64,000 bases of DNA. Origin: JAOUGY01 sp963825585. Lineage in GTDB: Bacteria; Actinomycetota; Acidimicrobiia; Spongiisociales; ZC4RG35. Made by a program: the position numbers and the translations under genes. Below are positions 63,320 to 64,000 of the stretch, one piece after another; positions within the stretch are counted from its first letter, which is position 1; each line of letters opens with the position of its first letter. Below the pieces are notes generated by a model. It was not told the DNA's origin. It did no database searches and was given only the letters and a program-made list of their open reading frames with translations. Location of the stretch: positions 186,001-250,000 of the forward strand of contig CAWGTX010000009.1 in the NCBI GenBank assembly GCA_963825585.1, read 5' to 3'.

Positions 63320-64000
63320 CCGTCACGATCGAGTCGATGGCCCACGGCGGTGACGGGGTCGCCCGCCGTGACGGCAAGGCCGTGTTCGTGACCGGTGCCA
63401 TCCCCGGTGACCGTGTCACCGTCGAGATCACCGAGGACAGGGGCAGATTCGAACGGGCCGTGGTGGTCGACCTCGTCGACGCCTCGCCATCCCGGGTGAC
63501 CCCGGTGTGTCCCCACTTCTCATCGTGTGGCGGATGTCAGTGGCAGATGGCCGAGCATCGGGCGCAGCTCGAGTGGAAACACGAGGTGGTGCGGTCGCAG
63601 CTCGCTCACATCGGCAGGATCGACGCCGACGTCGCTCCGGTGAGGTCGCCGTCGGCTCCGGTCGCCTACCGCAACCGGATGGACTTCCGCATCGTCGACG
63701 GGCGCCCGGCGTTGCTGCGGCTCGCCTCGCACGAAACCGTGGACATCAGCGAGTGTCACCTGTTGGTACCTCCGCTCGCCATCCTCATCCAGCAACTCGG
63801 CCCGCTCGAGGGCGGTCGGGTCACCTTGCGGGCCGGAGTGAACACCGGCGAGACACTGGTGCTGGTCGACGACGCCGAAGGCGTCGTTCACGAAGAGGTG
63901 GCGGGCAGACGGTTCCGGATCAGCAATCGAGCGTTCTTCCAGGTCAACACCTCTGGGGCCGAAGCCCTGGTGGAACTCGTCGGCGCCGTGGCCCGGGTCG
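63316..64000 (+). CDS. TRAM-domain RNA (uracil-5-)-methyltransferase, 5' part
   Basis: 228 codons before the window ends; the gene is cut at the 3' edge. An N-terminal TRAM domain (VTIESMAHGGDGVARRDGKAVFVTGAIPGDRVTV, in part: MAHGGDGVARRDGKAVFV) is followed by the [4Fe-4S]-type motif CPHFSSCGGCQW of RlmD/RlmC/TrmA-like enzymes and the substrate-contact region YRNRMDFRI. It would make m5U in 23S rRNA or tRNA. The methyl donor site and catalytic Cys lie beyond the window. It is coupled to DUF2017. Confidence 0.9.
   Translation, partial: MTVTIESMAHGGDGVARRDGKAVFVTGAIPGDRVTVEITEDRGRFERAVVVDLVDASPSRVTPVCPHFSSCGGCQWQMAEHRAQLEWKHEVVRSQLAHIGRIDADVAPVRSPSAPVAYRNRMDFRIVDGRPALLRLASHETVDISECHLLVPPLAILIQQLGPLEGGRVTLRAGVNTGETLVLVDDAEGVVHEEVAGRRFRISNRAFFQVNTSGAEALVELVGAVARV

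Noticed and set aside
1..64000. tRNA or rRNA genes
   Set aside because: No cloverleaf-like or rRNA-like stretch was noticed in the gaps; a covariance search could not be run, so a missed tRNA is not fully excluded.

Overview
High-GC bacterial DNA with dense, often overlapping genes (ATGA and GTGA junctions are common) and many GTG starts. The clpS-DUF2017 pair, the GC content and the gene types point to an actinomycete. The mix of heptamer repeats, V-type ATPase and amine-catabolic genes would fit an Acidimicrobiia-like lineage, but that placement is an inference. No rRNA, tRNA, phage or CRISPR locus was seen.

Layout. (1) 1-3613: end of a cytoplasmic NAD-linked [NiFe] hydrogenase operon (hoxF-hoxU-hoxY-hoxH-maturation protease). 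(2) 3723-5346: small unknown genes, including an overlapping pair whose second member has a degenerate nuclease-like domain. (3) 5477-9033 and 19978-24825: two parallel four-gene export modules (lipoprotein, peptidoglycan-binding membrane-fusion protein, ABC ATPase, FtsX/MacB permease). Between them lie a UPF0718 permease with its TIGR03943 partner, an alcohol dehydrogenase, an AhpD-like protein, prephenate dehydratase, a Tat-exported alkaline phosphatase, a CpaE-like protein and a response regulator/histidine kinase pair. (4) 25096-34700: a Phd/PIN toxin-antitoxin pair, a TetR gene divergent from a GcvT-like and a PYROXD2-like gene, an amine oxidase, a 2OG-Fe(II) oxygenase, MscS and a K+ channel with two RCK units. 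(5) 34955-40935: acyl-CoA dehydrogenase, VOC protein, Rieske oxygenase, class III aminotransferase and a PotA-type ATPase. (6) 40958-51138: a second histidine kinase and a complete nine-gene V/A-type ATPase operon with the D subunit first. (7) 51178-54823: a coxLMS-type molybdenum hydroxylase. (8) 55394-61376: PotC, PotB, PotD, a TetR regulator and a CoA ligase. (9) 61377-64000: MFS transporter, clpS, DUF2017 and the start of a TRAM-domain RNA methyltransferase.

The most informative non-coding signal is a 16-bp palindrome (CTGAA-N6-TTCAG type) at four places: before the acyl-CoA dehydrogenase, between the Rieske oxygenase and the aminotransferase, before potD, and between the TetR gene and the CoA ligase. 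It ties regions 5 and 8, 15-20 kb apart, into one probable TetR regulon for import and breakdown of a quaternary amine or polyamine-like compound. The transporter ATPase lies in one locus and its permeases and binding protein in the other.

Intergenic DNA carries three repeat families: tandem 7-bp units (usually four per array), a hairpin-bearing unit of about 150 bp in two clusters, and a 238-bp MITE-like element with a related hairpin elsewhere. Five genes (a histidine kinase, the VOC protein, atpI, coxM and the TetR gene) each carry one single-base frameshift whose correction restores a family-typical protein. The number of such events suggests residual sequencing indels rather than five real pseudogenes.
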